Shown in pieces: positions 35,507 to 43,748 of a DNA stretch of 64,000 nucleotides. The notes under the pieces were generated by a model. It had not been told where the DNA came from, searched no databases, and saw only the letters and a list, made by a program, of their open reading frames with translations. The first letter of the stretch is position 1. Each line of letters begins with the position of its first letter. The stretch is from a virus. Made by a program: the position numbers and the translations under genes. The stretch lies in IMG/VR virus record IMGVR_UViG_3300047510_002187, positions 157,073-221,072 of that record; one strand, 5' to 3'.

Positions 35507-35746
35507 ATGAAATTCACAGTTTATTCTAAGGATGGATGTCCTTTTTGTTCCAAAATTCAGCAAGTGCTACAACTTACTAATTTGGAACATAAAATTTATA
35601 AATTAGACGAAGACTTTACTAGAGATCAATTTTATGATCAATTCGGTCTAGGGTCTACTTTTCCTCAGGTTGTCCTGAATGATATGGATAATCTTGGTGG
35701 ATGCACCGACACTGTTAAGTATCTTCAGGAGAACAAAATTATCTAA
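35507..35746 (+). CDS. Glutaredoxin
   Basis: 79 residues from the ATG at 35507. The active site is C-P-F-C in YSKDGCPFCSKIQQVL; STFPQVVLND has the cis-Pro and GGCTD binds glutathione. Could supply electrons to ribonucleotide reductase or to the phage peroxiredoxin. Next ATG overlaps its stop. Confidence 0.9.
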   Translation: MKFTVYSKDGCPFCSKIQQVLQLTNLEHKIYKLDEDFTRDQFYDQFGLGSTFPQVVLNDMDNLGGCTDTVKYLQENKII

Positions 35747-36105
35747 TGGAAACAACTTTTCACGAAGTTTATTATGATGTTGAAAAAGCAATTGATTACG
35801 CTTTCCACGGAAAGTTCGTATTAAATTTTTATGAATACTTAAAAATTAAAGGTGTTTTAAAGAGAGAAATAGAAGAATTTATTGGCAGTAAAACTGCTAA
35901 TAATCTTAATGGAGTTGTATTAGACTTAGATACATATCTTGAGGGTGGTGCTGATAATTTGCACAAACAACTTCGCGAAGCTTATGGTCACTTGTCAAAA
36001 CCAGAAGCAAGAAAAATAAGAAATTATCTTTATAGCATTTTAGTAGATGCTCAAAAATATAATAATGATAAACGAAAAGGAAGACGAAAAAAGCAAACTA
36101 AATAG
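35746..36105 (+). CDS. Conserved protein, unknown
   Basis: 119 residues; TAATG overlap with glutaredoxin. Helical with EVYYDVEKAIDYAFHGKF and a very basic C-terminus (KRKGRRKKQ). No function recognised. Confidence 0.6.
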   Translation: METTFHEVYYDVEKAIDYAFHGKFVLNFYEYLKIKGVLKREIEEFIGSKTANNLNGVVLDLDTYLEGGADNLHKQLREAYGHLSKPEARKIRNYLYSILVDAQKYNNDKRKGRRKKQTK

Positions 36106-36277
36106 TTTTGATCCTCATATCAATAGAGGATTTGAGTTAATGCTAAGACACAATAGTAGGAGGGAACCGGCATCAAAACCAAAAACATTTCATTTTTGTT
36201 TTGGAAAGATGTTATCTCTCTTCCGCCGAGAGATGCATTTTCAAATTGAATTTTCTTTTAATATGGAAAAAAAGTAA
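36065..36277 (+). CDS. Small protein, unknown
   Basis: 70 residues from the ATG at 36065, overlapping the previous gene in another frame by 41 bases. Polar N-terminal half and Phe-rich C-terminal half (FHFCFGKMLSLF). Weakly supported. Confidence 0.4.
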   Translation: MINEKEDEKSKLNSFDPHINRGFELMLRHNSRREPASKPKTFHFCFGKMLSLFRREMHFQIEFSFNMEKK

Positions 36278-36293
36278 CTCTCGGGAGAACGCC

Positions 36294-36527
36294 ATGGAAC
36301 TATCAATTATATTAACATTCACAACTCTCTTTTGTGTAATGTTCCTGTTTATTGGACTTATTGGAGGATGGATATTTAAACAATACCAAGTTGAAAGAAT
36401 TTATGGTATTAAAAATGTTCATCCGGAGTTTTTTGATAGTAACGGAAATGTTATTCCTGATGAAGTCTTAGCAGTTAGATTTGAAGAAGGATTTTTTGAT
36501 GATGAAGATGATGATGAAGAGGATTGA
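36294..36527 (+). CDS. Membrane protein with acidic tail
   Basis: 77 residues from the ATG preceded by GGGAGAACGCC. N-terminal transmembrane helix (LFCVMFLFIGLIGGWIF), short domain and a run of Asp/Glu at the end. Found near late genes in related phages (from memory); role unknown. Confidence 0.6.
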   Translation: MELSIILTFTTLFCVMFLFIGLIGGWIFKQYQVERIYGIKNVHPEFFDSNGNVIPDEVLAVRFEEGFFDDEDDDEED

Positions 36528-36575
36528 TAAATATTAAAAATTAAACTATACTATACCTGAATTGTATTAAAGATT

Positions 36576-37145
36576 ATGCCTGTAGCAAAAACCGAAAAAC
36601 CCATTACAAAACTTCAAGCGAATCCTTTCCAGTATGAGATTTTGGAACTCGCTTCTAAACAAAGAACAAACGCTAACAAAGTAGAAGTACTTAAAGAGTA
36701 TCGTAACGATGCTCTGGTTTCTCTTCTTATCTGGAATTTTGATCAGAGTGTTGTTAGCATTCTTCCTCCAGGACCGGTTCCTTATGCTGATCCTAATGAT
36801 CAATCATCAGTCGGGGGAAATCTTACTGATTTGATTGACAGTAAAACTAAAAATACTAATTTAAATAATGGTGCGTATGCGGGAACAGATGAGTTAATGA
36901 ACAAACAACATACTTCCTTACGCAACGAATATAAAAATTTCCATCTCTTTGTATATGGTGGAAATAAAACTCTTTCTCAGATTAGAAAAGAAACTATTTT
37001 TATTAATATGCTTCAGGGACTACATCCTCTTGAGGCAGAGTTAGTTTGTTTGGTTAAAGATAAGAAACTTACCGACAAATATAAAATATCCTGGGATAAC
37101 GTTAAAGAAGCCTACCCTGATATTAGATGGGGAGGGCGTTCATGA
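36576..37145 (+). CDS. DUF6433-like conserved phage protein
   Basis: 189 residues. NPFQYEILELASKQRTNANK and LSQIRKETIFINMLQGLHP, then ELVCLVKDKKLTDKYKIS, are reminiscent of a T4-superfamily protein of unknown function (assignment from memory). A GATAAATA lies about 50 bases upstream. Possibly linked to late transcription or replication; unproven. Confidence 0.55.
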   Translation: MPVAKTEKPITKLQANPFQYEILELASKQRTNANKVEVLKEYRNDALVSLLIWNFDQSVVSILPPGPVPYADPNDQSSVGGNLTDLIDSKTKNTNLNNGAYAGTDELMNKQHTSLRNEYKNFHLFVYGGNKTLSQIRKETIFINMLQGLHPLEAELVCLVKDKKLTDKYKISWDNVKEAYPDIRWGGRS

Positions 37146-37474
37146 CAGCAGTTGCGGAGAATAAAATGGCACAATGGACACCCGAAGAAAAAAAAGAGAT
37201 CCCATCTCAATATGGGTGCGAATTATTAATTGAAAGAGCAACTCTGCAACAAATTAAAGATCCTACTCTTCCTTCAGATGCTTATGTGGTTTCATATAAA
37301 GTTGATGGTGAAATTTTTATGGATCTTTGTAGAGGATCTAAAATTAAAGTTTTTGATCTTTATTATGATAAATTTGGAAAAGAATCCATTCAAGAAATTT
37401 CTTGGGGATATGGTAGGGTAAACCCAAAAGTATGGGGAATGAAAAAGCAATCTGAAGGAAAGAAAAGAAAATGA
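37142..37474 (+). CDS. Conserved protein, unknown
   Basis: 110 residues; ATG overlaps the previous stop (ATGA). LLIERATLQQIKDPTLPSDA and SWGYGRVNPKVWG stand out; C-terminus very basic. Coupled on both sides. Confidence 0.55.
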   Translation: MTAVAENKMAQWTPEEKKEIPSQYGCELLIERATLQQIKDPTLPSDAYVVSYKVDGEIFMDLCRGSKIKVFDLYYDKFGKESIQEISWGYGRVNPKVWGMKKQSEGKKRK

Positions 37475-37653
37475 GTGAAGGATTTGGTAAAGTAAAAGTA
37501 GTCGTTGCAAAGGATGGAATAGATCAAATTCTTAAGGACTACAAAAAAATTAAGAAGTACATGAAGTCTTCTTTGTATCAGGTCAAAAAAATTGACGGAA
37601 CGGAAAAAGTTGTGTCGGAACTTTTAGAAGAATATTATGAAGATCCAATTTGA
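37471..37653 (+). CDS. Small basic protein, unknown
   Basis: 60 residues, ATGA-coupled to the previous gene. Lys-rich with an acidic C-terminus (SELLEEYYEDP). No motif recognised. Confidence 0.5.
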   Translation: MSEGFGKVKVVVAKDGIDQILKDYKKIKKYMKSSLYQVKKIDGTEKVVSELLEEYYEDPI

Positions 37654-37657
37654 TTAA

Positions 37658-37984
37658 ATGGGAAAGCATTTTTTACTAAACCTTTACGGATGCTCGTCGG
37701 TTCTTTTGAACGACGAGATTTTTCTTGTTGATTTAATAGAGAACGCTGCGGTTGCATCGGGCGCTACGATACTTAAAACTGTATCGCATAAATTTGATCC
37801 TCAAGGAGTTACGGCACTTTGTTTATTATCTGAAAGTCATATAAGTGTTCATAGTTGGCCTGAAGAGGGTAAAGCATCGTTTGATGTTTATACTTGCGGA
37901 TCTGCTAATCCTAAAATTGGATGTGATATAATCATCCTTCAACTTGATCCTATAGAGTATAAATTGACATACATCCAAAGGTAA
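37658..37984 (+). CDS. speD: S-adenosylmethionine decarboxylase proenzyme
   Basis: 108 residues. SESHISVHSWPEEGKASFDV contains the self-cleavage Glu-Ser bond that generates the pyruvoyl cofactor (Ser ~59) and the catalytic His/Cys region YTCG. SpeD supplies decarboxylated SAM for spermidine synthesis and is a known cyanophage auxiliary gene. Confidence 0.92.
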   Translation: MGKHFLLNLYGCSSVLLNDEIFLVDLIENAAVASGATILKTVSHKFDPQGVTALCLLSESHISVHSWPEEGKASFDVYTCGSANPKIGCDIIILQLDPIEYKLTYIQR

Positions 37985-38001
37985 AGAGTTTGTAAAGGGG
38001 C

Positions 38002-38030
38002 TTGACTAAATACCTATGATGGTCTATCGT
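38002..38030 (+). promoter_or_regulatory. Promoter, TTGACT-17-TATCGT
   Basis: The -10 box lies in a GGTCTA-TCG-TAGACC palindrome. Followed by a structured leader. Confidence 0.55.
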
Positions 38031-38036
38031 AGACCA

Positions 38037-38166
38037 ACGTTCATCCGCTCAGGCGGACGCAAGTAGGACGACGAGGAACGCACTCGTTCATTCGTTATTA
38101 TGGTAACGAACGGAAACGCCGCCCGAAGGAACGGGACTTAAAAATCTCATTCTGGAGGAAATCCTA
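38037..38166 (+). ncRNA. Highly structured 5' leader RNA
   Basis: At least four hairpins in about 130 nt: CCGC/GCGG (38045-38056), CGAG/CTCG (38072-38086), TTCGTTA/TAACGAA (38091-38110) and CCCG/CGGG (38122-38135), then a GGAGGAAA ribosome binding site. GC-richer than its surroundings. May be a riboswitch-like or protein-binding leader. Confidence 0.55.
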
Positions 38167-38322
38167 ATGTCAAAAGTTACTTACAGGGGGTGTCAATACG
38201 ACACTGAAGATTCCAAGAAACAATACATTTCTTGGTATAATCAAACGCATTCCCCAGCACATCCAAAAAATGTATATCGTGGAGTATCTTACAGACCTTG
38301 CAATAATGAGGTAGTAAAATGA
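38167..38322 (+). CDS. DUF4278-like small protein
   Basis: 51 residues with two copies of a Y-R-G-x-x-Y motif (TYRGCQYDT and VYRGVSYRP), as in the cyanobacterial DUF4278 family. Strong ribosome binding site and structured leader. Function unknown. Confidence 0.65.
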   Translation: MSKVTYRGCQYDTEDSKKQYISWYNQTHSPAHPKNVYRGVSYRPCNNEVVK

Positions 38323-38420
38323 ATAAGTATGTCGTAACCTACCTCAAGAAGAAGGACAAAAAAGAAAAACTTCTTCATCTTGCACAACTTAATATGGCAA
38401 AGCAACCTCAAGTTGCTTGA
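38319..38420 (+). CDS. Small basic peptide
   Basis: 33 residues, ATGA-coupled to the preceding gene; Lys-rich (YLKKKDKKEKLLHLAQL). Function unknown. Confidence 0.45.
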   Translation: MNKYVVTYLKKKDKKEKLLHLAQLNMAKQPQVA

Positions 38421-38428
38421 TTAAATCG

Positions 38429-38467
38429 GGAGAAGGGGTTGACACCTTTCTCCCTTTCCTGTATCAT
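38429..38467 (+). promoter_or_regulatory. Terminator-promoter hybrid
   Basis: GGGAGAAGG/CCTTTCTCCC hairpin with TTGACA (38439-38444) in its loop and TATCAT (38462-38467) at 17-base spacing. Confidence 0.7.
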
Positions 38468-38488
38468 GGGTGGAGTATTTGAGGATTT

Positions 38489-38653
38489 ATGGATCAAGAA
38501 AGAATTAGACTAATGGTTCGTAATATGGAACTGTTGGTTCAAGGATTAAAAAAAGAATTAAATGAACCATTAGAACTGGAGTATGAAGAAATTGCTCCAT
38601 ACATAGAAGATGACGTTGATGAGTATTATGTGGAGGGAGAAGAAGATGTATGA
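38489..38653 (+). CDS. Small acidic protein
   Basis: 54 residues; helical and very acidic C-terminus (YEEIAPYIEDDVDEYYVE). Own promoter; the next gene overlaps by 8 bases. Function unknown. Confidence 0.5.
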   Translation: MDQERIRLMVRNMELLVQGLKKELNEPLELEYEEIAPYIEDDVDEYYVEGEEDV

Positions 38654-38834
38654 AGACATAACGCCATACGAAAGATCACTCGCTAGATTTGGTGATAAGT
38701 GTGCGCTCATTGCTGGTCTTGAACTTGCTGATAAAATTTCTCCAGAAGAAGCATATCAGCAGATAAAGGAAATGTACAAAGAACTTAAAAAACTTCGTAA
38801 AGTTGAAAAAAATACTTGGGAGATTAATGAATGA
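38646..38834 (+). CDS. Small helical protein
   Basis: 62 residues from the ATG overlapping the previous gene. SLARFGDKCALIAGLELADK, then EAYQQIKEMYKELKKL. Coupled to thyX by ATGA. Unknown function. Confidence 0.5.
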   Translation: MYEDITPYERSLARFGDKCALIAGLELADKISPEEAYQQIKEMYKELKKLRKVEKNTWEINE

Positions 38835-39583
38835 AACCAATTAGAGCAAAAGATCTCATTGAACTTGATAAGAATCTTCAAGTCGTATTGCTACAATGTT
38901 ATTCAATTCCAGAGCAGGTAGTTTATCAAGCAGCAAAATGCGATTACTCTGAGATTCCTATTCACGATCAAACAATTCCAGAACCATCTAAGTGTGGTAA
39001 GTGGATCGTAGAGCGTCTCCTAAGCAACGACAGAGGGCACTGGGGACCCCTAGAACACCCAGCAATTACTTTGTCGGTGTCTGGGTATGTTCATAGTGTT
39101 ATGGCACAAGCAAGGACGCACAGAATCGGTATTACATTTGATGTTCAATCCCAAAGATATACTGGGAAGAGAGTTGTTAAGGTTGCTAAGAGAGAACTTC
39201 CAATAGAAGATGTTTTCTACGTTCGTCCTCCAGGGTTGTATACAAACCGTCATGGTAAAAAGTATGAATGGTCCGAAGAAGATCGTCAGCGTAAATTTGG
39301 AAGAATTCTAAGTGAGTGTGAGGAGTATACTGAATATTATGAAAATGGTGCTTGTGAAGAGCACATTAGAGATTATCTTCCGCAAGCAATTCGTCAGAAC
39401 TTTGTAGTATCTTTCAATCTTCGTTCTGCTCTACACTTTATTGACTTGAGGGCAAAGTTAGACGCTCAATTGGAAATTCAAGCATTGACAGAACAAATTG
39501 CACCACATCTTAAGCGTTGGGCACCTAATGTTTGGGATTACTATGAAGAAAAACGCCTACATAGAGCTAAGTTATCTCCATAA
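38831..39583 (+). CDS. thyX: FAD-dependent thymidylate synthase
   Basis: 250 residues. MAQARTHRIGITFDVQSQRY is the ThyX motif region (R-H-R-x7-S variant), with HWGPLEHPAITLSVSG upstream and NLRSALHFIDLRAKLDAQLE downstream for FAD and dUMP binding. Converts dUMP to dTMP using methylene-tetrahydrofolate and NADPH, supporting phage DNA synthesis. Confidence 0.93.
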   Translation: MKPIRAKDLIELDKNLQVVLLQCYSIPEQVVYQAAKCDYSEIPIHDQTIPEPSKCGKWIVERLLSNDRGHWGPLEHPAITLSVSGYVHSVMAQARTHRIGITFDVQSQRYTGKRVVKVAKRELPIEDVFYVRPPGLYTNRHGKKYEWSEEDRQRKFGRILSECEEYTEYYENGACEEHIRDYLPQAIRQNFVVSFNLRSALHFIDLRAKLDAQLEIQALTEQIAPHLKRWAPNVWDYYEEKRLHRAKLSP

Positions 39584-39588
39584 GTTCA

Positions 39589-39747
39589 ATGAAAAGTTGG
39601 TGCATTAAAGACCATTCTACTGGTCATATTTTTAAAATTCTCTTAACTGAAGAAGAACTGCAATCATTCTTAAAAGAAAATCCCGACATGGATGAATGTA
39701 TTAATTGCGTAGAATGTGATGATGCACCCTCTATAACATTAGAATAA
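39589..39747 (+). CDS. Small protein with C-x-x-C
   Basis: 52 residues: SWCIKDHSTGHIFKILLTEE, then MDECINCVECDDAPS with a Cys cluster that may bind metal. Function unknown. Confidence 0.5.
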   Translation: MKSWCIKDHSTGHIFKILLTEEELQSFLKENPDMDECINCVECDDAPSITLE

Positions 39748-39775
39748 ATATACCAATACAGAATGGAGGTTTAAA

Positions 39776-40024
39776 TTGGCGACTTATCCAATTATCAATA
39801 AAGTTACTGGCGAACAAAAAGAAGTAACTATGAGTATAAATGAATGGGATCAATGGAAACAAGATAATCCCGATTGGGCAAGAGATTGGAGTGATCCATC
39901 CACTTGCCCCGCTTCTGGTGAAGTTGGCGAGTGGAGAGATAAACTTATTAAAAAAAATCCTGGATGGAATGATGTACTTCATAAAGCATCAAAAGCCCCA
40001 GGATCTCGCGTAAAAACTATTTAA
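39776..40024 (+). CDS. Conserved protein with TTG start
   Basis: 82 residues. TTG is chosen because GGAGG lies eight bases upstream and no ATG fits. YPIINKVTGEQKEVTMSINE, DNPDWARDWSDPST and GEVGEWRDKLIKKNPGWNDV are conserved in T4-like cyanophages (from memory). Possibly a virion component; unknown. Confidence 0.6.
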   Translation: MATYPIINKVTGEQKEVTMSINEWDQWKQDNPDWARDWSDPSTCPASGEVGEWRDKLIKKNPGWNDVLHKASKAPGSRVKTI

Positions 40025-40030
40025 ATACCT

Positions 40031-40795
40031 ATGGCAAGAAAAAGAAGAAATTCGCAAGAAGTTCAAATCGGAACTGGTATGACTGCGAAGCAAATTAAGC
40101 GCAGAAAACCAATTAATTCGGAATTACTTTTAAATATTGAACCATTGACAGATAACCAATCAAAACTTTTTGATTCCTATTCTGATGGTAAACATATAGT
40201 TGCCTATGGTGCTGCTGGAACTGGTAAAACTTTTATTGTTCTCTATAATGCATTAAAAGATGTTCTTGATGAAAGATCACCCTATGAAAAAATTTATATT
40301 ATTCGTTCTTTAGTGCAAACTAGAGAAATAGGTTTTCTTCCGGGTGGACATGAAGACAAGAGTGCATTATTTGAAATACCATATAAGAATATGGTAAAAT
40401 ATATGTTTCAACTTCCATCAGATGAAGACTTTGAAATGCTTTATGGAAATCTTAAAACACAAGGAACTATAAGTTTTTGGTCTTCTTCTTTTTTAAGGGG
40501 AACTACATTTGATAATTGTATTCTAATTGTTGATGAATTTCAGAATATGAATGGTCATGAGAATGATTCTATTATTACTCGCGTAGGTGAAAATTGCAAA
40601 ATTATGTTCTGTGGCGACGCCTCTCAAAGTGATTTAGTTCGCCAAAATGAAAGAAATGGAATTCATGACTTTATCAAGATTCTCCAGATTATGCCATCGT
40701 TTGAGTTTATTGAATTTGGTATTGAGGATGTATGTAGGTCTGGATTGGTTAAAGAATATCTAATTGCAAAGCACACTTTAAATATTGAAATATAA
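40031..40795 (+). CDS. phoH: PhoH-family ATPase
   Basis: 254 residues. Walker A GAAGTGKT (~residue 59) and Walker B ILIVDEFQN (~165), then MFCGDASQSD and the C-terminal ED-CRSGLVKEY, match the PhoH P-loop ATPase family, in cyanobacteria and phages linked to phosphate stress and probably RNA metabolism. Confidence 0.92.
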   Translation: MARKRRNSQEVQIGTGMTAKQIKRRKPINSELLLNIEPLTDNQSKLFDSYSDGKHIVAYGAAGTGKTFIVLYNALKDVLDERSPYEKIYIIRSLVQTREIGFLPGGHEDKSALFEIPYKNMVKYMFQLPSDEDFEMLYGNLKTQGTISFWSSSFLRGTTFDNCILIVDEFQNMNGHENDSIITRVGENCKIMFCGDASQSDLVRQNERNGIHDFIKILQIMPSFEFIEFGIEDVCRSGLVKEYLIAKHTLNIEI

Positions 40796-40798
40796 ACT

Positions 40799-41467
40799 AT
40801 GTTTGTTCATGTTGATTTGGATCTCCCCACTTTAAATAGGGAAACTATAGATGGTGTTCGTTATTATACTGTCAATGAGGAAAATAAAAAATTAGTTTCT
40901 ATTACCTCAGTTATAAGTCATTATAACAAAGAAAAATTTGCAAAATGGCGTCAAAGAGTTGGTGAAGAAGAAGCAAATAAAATAACTAAAAAAGCAACAA
41001 GTAGGGGTACTGGTACTCATACCCTTATTGAAAATTATTTGTTCAATAAAGATTTGCCTGAAGTTCAACCAATTTCTCAGCATCTCTTTACTATTATTAA
41101 ACCTTCTTTGCACCGAATAAATAATATTCATACTATTGAAGGTTCTCTTTTCAGTATGCACTTAGGTGTCGCTGGATCAGTTGACACCATTGCCGAATTT
41201 GATGGAGAACTTGCAGTCATAGATTATAAAACATCCAAAGAACCAAAACCCGTAGAATGGATTGAGTCATACTTCGTACAAACTATGTTTTATGGTATGG
41301 CATTTTATGAAATGACTGGTATTCAAATTAAAAAACTAGTTATTATAATGACTTGCGAAAATGGTGATTGTGTAGTTTACGAAGAACGGGATTTGGACAA
41401 GTATATGAAACTTGTCGTAAAATATATTAAAAAGTTTGTTGACGATAAACTCAAACTGCTGTCTTGA
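40799..41467 (+). CDS. PD-(D/E)XK exonuclease (RecB/Cas4-like)
   Basis: 222 residues. SRGTGTHTLIENYLF, GVAGSVDTIAEFDGELAVID and YKTSKEPK form the H ... D ... E/D-x-K core of RecB-type nucleases; QTMFYGMAFYEMTG is the following Q-x3-Y motif. Probably a DNA exonuclease in recombination or host DNA degradation. Confidence 0.8.
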   Translation: MFVHVDLDLPTLNRETIDGVRYYTVNEENKKLVSITSVISHYNKEKFAKWRQRVGEEEANKITKKATSRGTGTHTLIENYLFNKDLPEVQPISQHLFTIIKPSLHRINNIHTIEGSLFSMHLGVAGSVDTIAEFDGELAVIDYKTSKEPKPVEWIESYFVQTMFYGMAFYEMTGIQIKKLVIIMTCENGDCVVYEERDLDKYMKLVVKYIKKFVDDKLKLLS

Positions 41468-41492
41468 CTTTTGTTCCGAACTAATGTATGAT
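41464..41492 (+). promoter_or_regulatory. Promoter, TTGACT-17-TATGAT
   Basis: Its -35 box includes the TGA stop of the exonuclease gene. Drives genes 33-59 and probably 32. Confidence 0.75.
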
Positions 41493-41518
41493 GTCTTAAG
41501 TATGATGGATCAATAACT

Positions 41519-41809
41519 GTGCCACTCACTCTCATTCAATTGATGAATTCCGACTTAAACCAAGAACTAGAAAAAGTACTGGAAGAAAAATTTTATTGTC
41601 CAGCAAGGTTTGCTCAAGAGATTGAGACCCTTGTTCTAAAAGAAAGTATAACTTATATTGATGCAATCATTGCATTTTGTGAGATTAATAAAATTGATTT
41701 GGAATCTGTACCTAAGTTAATTTCAAAACCTCTTAAAGAAAAGATTAAATGTGAGGCAATTCAACTAAACTTCTTAAAGAAAACAACTAAAGCAAAATTA
41801 GTATTTTAA
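41519..41809 (+). CDS. 33: Late promoter transcription coactivator gp33
   Basis: 96 residues from GTG. MNSDLNQELEKVLEEKFYCP and helical C-terminus match the size and position of gp33 in the conserved 33-59-32 block. gp33 bridges the sliding clamp and RNA polymerase at late promoters, consistent with the TATAAATA elements in this window. Assignment rests mainly on synteny. Confidence 0.65.
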   Translation: MPLTLIQLMNSDLNQELEKVLEEKFYCPARFAQEIETLVLKESITYIDAIIAFCEINKIDLESVPKLISKPLKEKIKCEAIQLNFLKKTTKAKLVF

Positions 41810-41811
41810 AT

Positions 41812-42399
41812 GTGAATCCCTTTCAAGTCTATACAACTTTTTTGAGCATCAAAAATCATTTTACTTTACATAATTACAATTATTTCACATATAAAGGAAA
41901 AGTTAGAGCAAATTTAAAATCTTTTTATAAGCGTAACGATAGATTTTATTTTGAAAAAATGTCTAGGCAGAAAAGTGATGAAGAAATTGTAAACTTTTTT
42001 GTTTCTAATTTTGTTTCTTGTGATGATCCTCAATCACTCTGGATTGGTGAAATAATAAAAGAGGGAGATCAAACATATAAACAATGGATTCGCAAAACGC
42101 AATCTCTCACTTACATCTTTAAAAATGAAGTTAGTATTTTAAATCCCGATAATTTTGATGAAATGTTTGAGATAGAAGGTAATAAACATCCCAAAATCTT
42201 GAAGCAATTTTTACAAAATAAACTATCATTAGAAACTATGATAGTATTAAACAATATTCTCAAATACAAAAATAATTTTGATGATAAATTAAAAGATCCT
42301 GTTTGGGAATCCGTTTCAATGAAGATTGAAAAATACACTCCATTTCTTCAAATAGATAATAATAAATTTAAAACGCTTTTAAAGGAGTGTGTGCTATGA
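41812..42399 (+). CDS. 59: Helicase loader gp59
   Basis: 195 residues from GTG. NPFQVYTTFLSIKNHF, YFTYKGKVRANLKSFYKR and FFVSNFVS followed by WIGEII parallel T4 gp59, an all-helical protein that loads gp41 helicase onto forks coated with gp32. Located directly before gene 32 as in T4 relatives. Confidence 0.8.
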   Translation: MNPFQVYTTFLSIKNHFTLHNYNYFTYKGKVRANLKSFYKRNDRFYFEKMSRQKSDEEIVNFFVSNFVSCDDPQSLWIGEIIKEGDQTYKQWIRKTQSLTYIFKNEVSILNPDNFDEMFEIEGNKHPKILKQFLQNKLSLETMIVLNNILKYKNNFDDKLKDPVWESVSMKIEKYTPFLQIDNNKFKTLLKECVL

Positions 42400-42740
42400 G
42401 TTTTTTTACTTCCGATATTGTTCGTTCTGAAATGGAACAAATATCTATTCTTCAAGAAGAAGTTTATAAAAATGTTTTTAATTTTGCCTTCATGGATAAT
42501 GAGCAAAAAAGATCACATATAGATACTTTAGAAAAATTATTAAATAAACAACAAGTTCTTTATACTAGATTAAGTTTATCTGATGATCCTGAGGCAATTC
42601 AAATGAAACAAAAAATCATTGAATCTGCTCAAATGATGGGAATGAATCCTGATGTTGATATGAATGTAGTTTTCAACAGCATGTCCAAATTAATTGACCT
42701 GATGAAAAGACAACTTGACAACCCTGAAGATGTAGGATAA
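42396..42740 (+). CDS. DUF1825-family protein
   Basis: 114 residues, ATGA-coupled to gene 59. SDIVRSEMEQISILQEEVYK and KQQVLYTRLSLSDDPEAIQM are the conserved DUF1825 signatures, a family found in cyanobacteria and their phages. Function unknown; location suggests replication. Confidence 0.8.
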   Translation: MSFFTSDIVRSEMEQISILQEEVYKNVFNFAFMDNEQKRSHIDTLEKLLNKQQVLYTRLSLSDDPEAIQMKQKIIESAQMMGMNPDVDMNVVFNSMSKLIDLMKRQLDNPEDVG

Positions 42741-42809
42741 ACTTAATACTGGGCTGGATGATCCCTTAAGCTAAATCACAAAGGCCAAATCTATCTAATC
42801 TAATTAAAC

Positions 42810-43748
42810 ATGTCATTTCAATCCTTAAAAAAACAATCCTCTCTTGGTTCTCTCACCGAAAAGTTGGTGAAAGAAGTAGAAAAAATGAATACTGGTGCTC
42901 AAGGCGGCGCCGATGATCGTCTCTGGAAACCCACAATGGGTAAAGGTGATGTAGGTTCTGCTATTATTCGCTTCTTACCAGCACCTGATGGTGAAGACCT
43001 TCCTTGGGTAAAAATGTATAATCACGCTTTCCAAGGAAATGGTGGTTGGTTAATTGACAACTGCCTAACTACACTCGGACAAAAATGCCCAGTATGTGCA
43101 TCCAATTCCGAACTGTGGAACTCTGGAAATGATCGCGACAAAGAAATTGCACGTCAAAGGAAGCGCAAACTGTCCTATTACTCAAACATTTATGTAATCA
43201 AGGACCCCGCAAACCAAGAGAATGAGGGGAAAGTATTTCTCTTCAAGTATGGTAAAAAGATCTTTGATAAGATTCTGAATTCCATGCAACCGGAGTTTGA
43301 AGACGAAGAACCAATCAATCCATTTGACTTTTGGAAAGGTGCGAATTTCCGCCTCAAGATCCGTAAAGTTGAAGGTTACTGGAATTATGATAAGTCTGAG
43401 TTTGATTCTTCAGAACCACTTCTAGAAGATGATGATGCGATGGAAGCAATCTGGAAGAAAGAGTATTCTCTTGCTTCAATTGTTGCTCCCGACCAATTCA
43501 AGACTTATGAGGATCTGGAAAAGCGTCTAAACTTTGTTCTCGGAACTGGTAAAGTCGCTCCTAAGTCATCTACTGCAGACCAAGAAGAAGAATATGATTC
43601 TTATGTCACTCAAAGCAGTACCACTGATAATTTGATGGAAGAACTGGAACAATCTTACCGTAATAGTAAGACTGTAAATGTTCCAACTGAAGATGAAGAT
43701 GACTCTGAAGATACTCTTTCCTACTTCAAAAAACTTGCAGAAAGTTAA
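42810..43748 (+). CDS. 32: Single-stranded DNA-binding protein gp32
   Basis: 312 residues. N-terminal basic LAST-like segment (SFQSLKKQSSLGSL), core with zinc-binding NHAFQGNGGWLIDNC and CPVC, OB-fold residues WKPTMGKGDVGSAIIRFLP, and an acidic C-terminal tail (TEDEDDSEDTL) that binds partner proteins. Standard T4 gp32 layout. Convergent with gene 53, ends overlapping by 4 bases. Confidence 0.95.
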   Translation: MSFQSLKKQSSLGSLTEKLVKEVEKMNTGAQGGADDRLWKPTMGKGDVGSAIIRFLPAPDGEDLPWVKMYNHAFQGNGGWLIDNCLTTLGQKCPVCASNSELWNSGNDRDKEIARQRKRKLSYYSNIYVIKDPANQENEGKVFLFKYGKKIFDKILNSMQPEFEDEEPINPFDFWKGANFRLKIRKVEGYWNYDKSEFDSSEPLLEDDDAMEAIWKKEYSLASIVAPDQFKTYEDLEKRLNFVLGTGKVAPKSSTADQEEEYDSYVTQSSTTDNLMEELEQSYRNSKTVNVPTEDEDDSEDTLSYFKKLAES

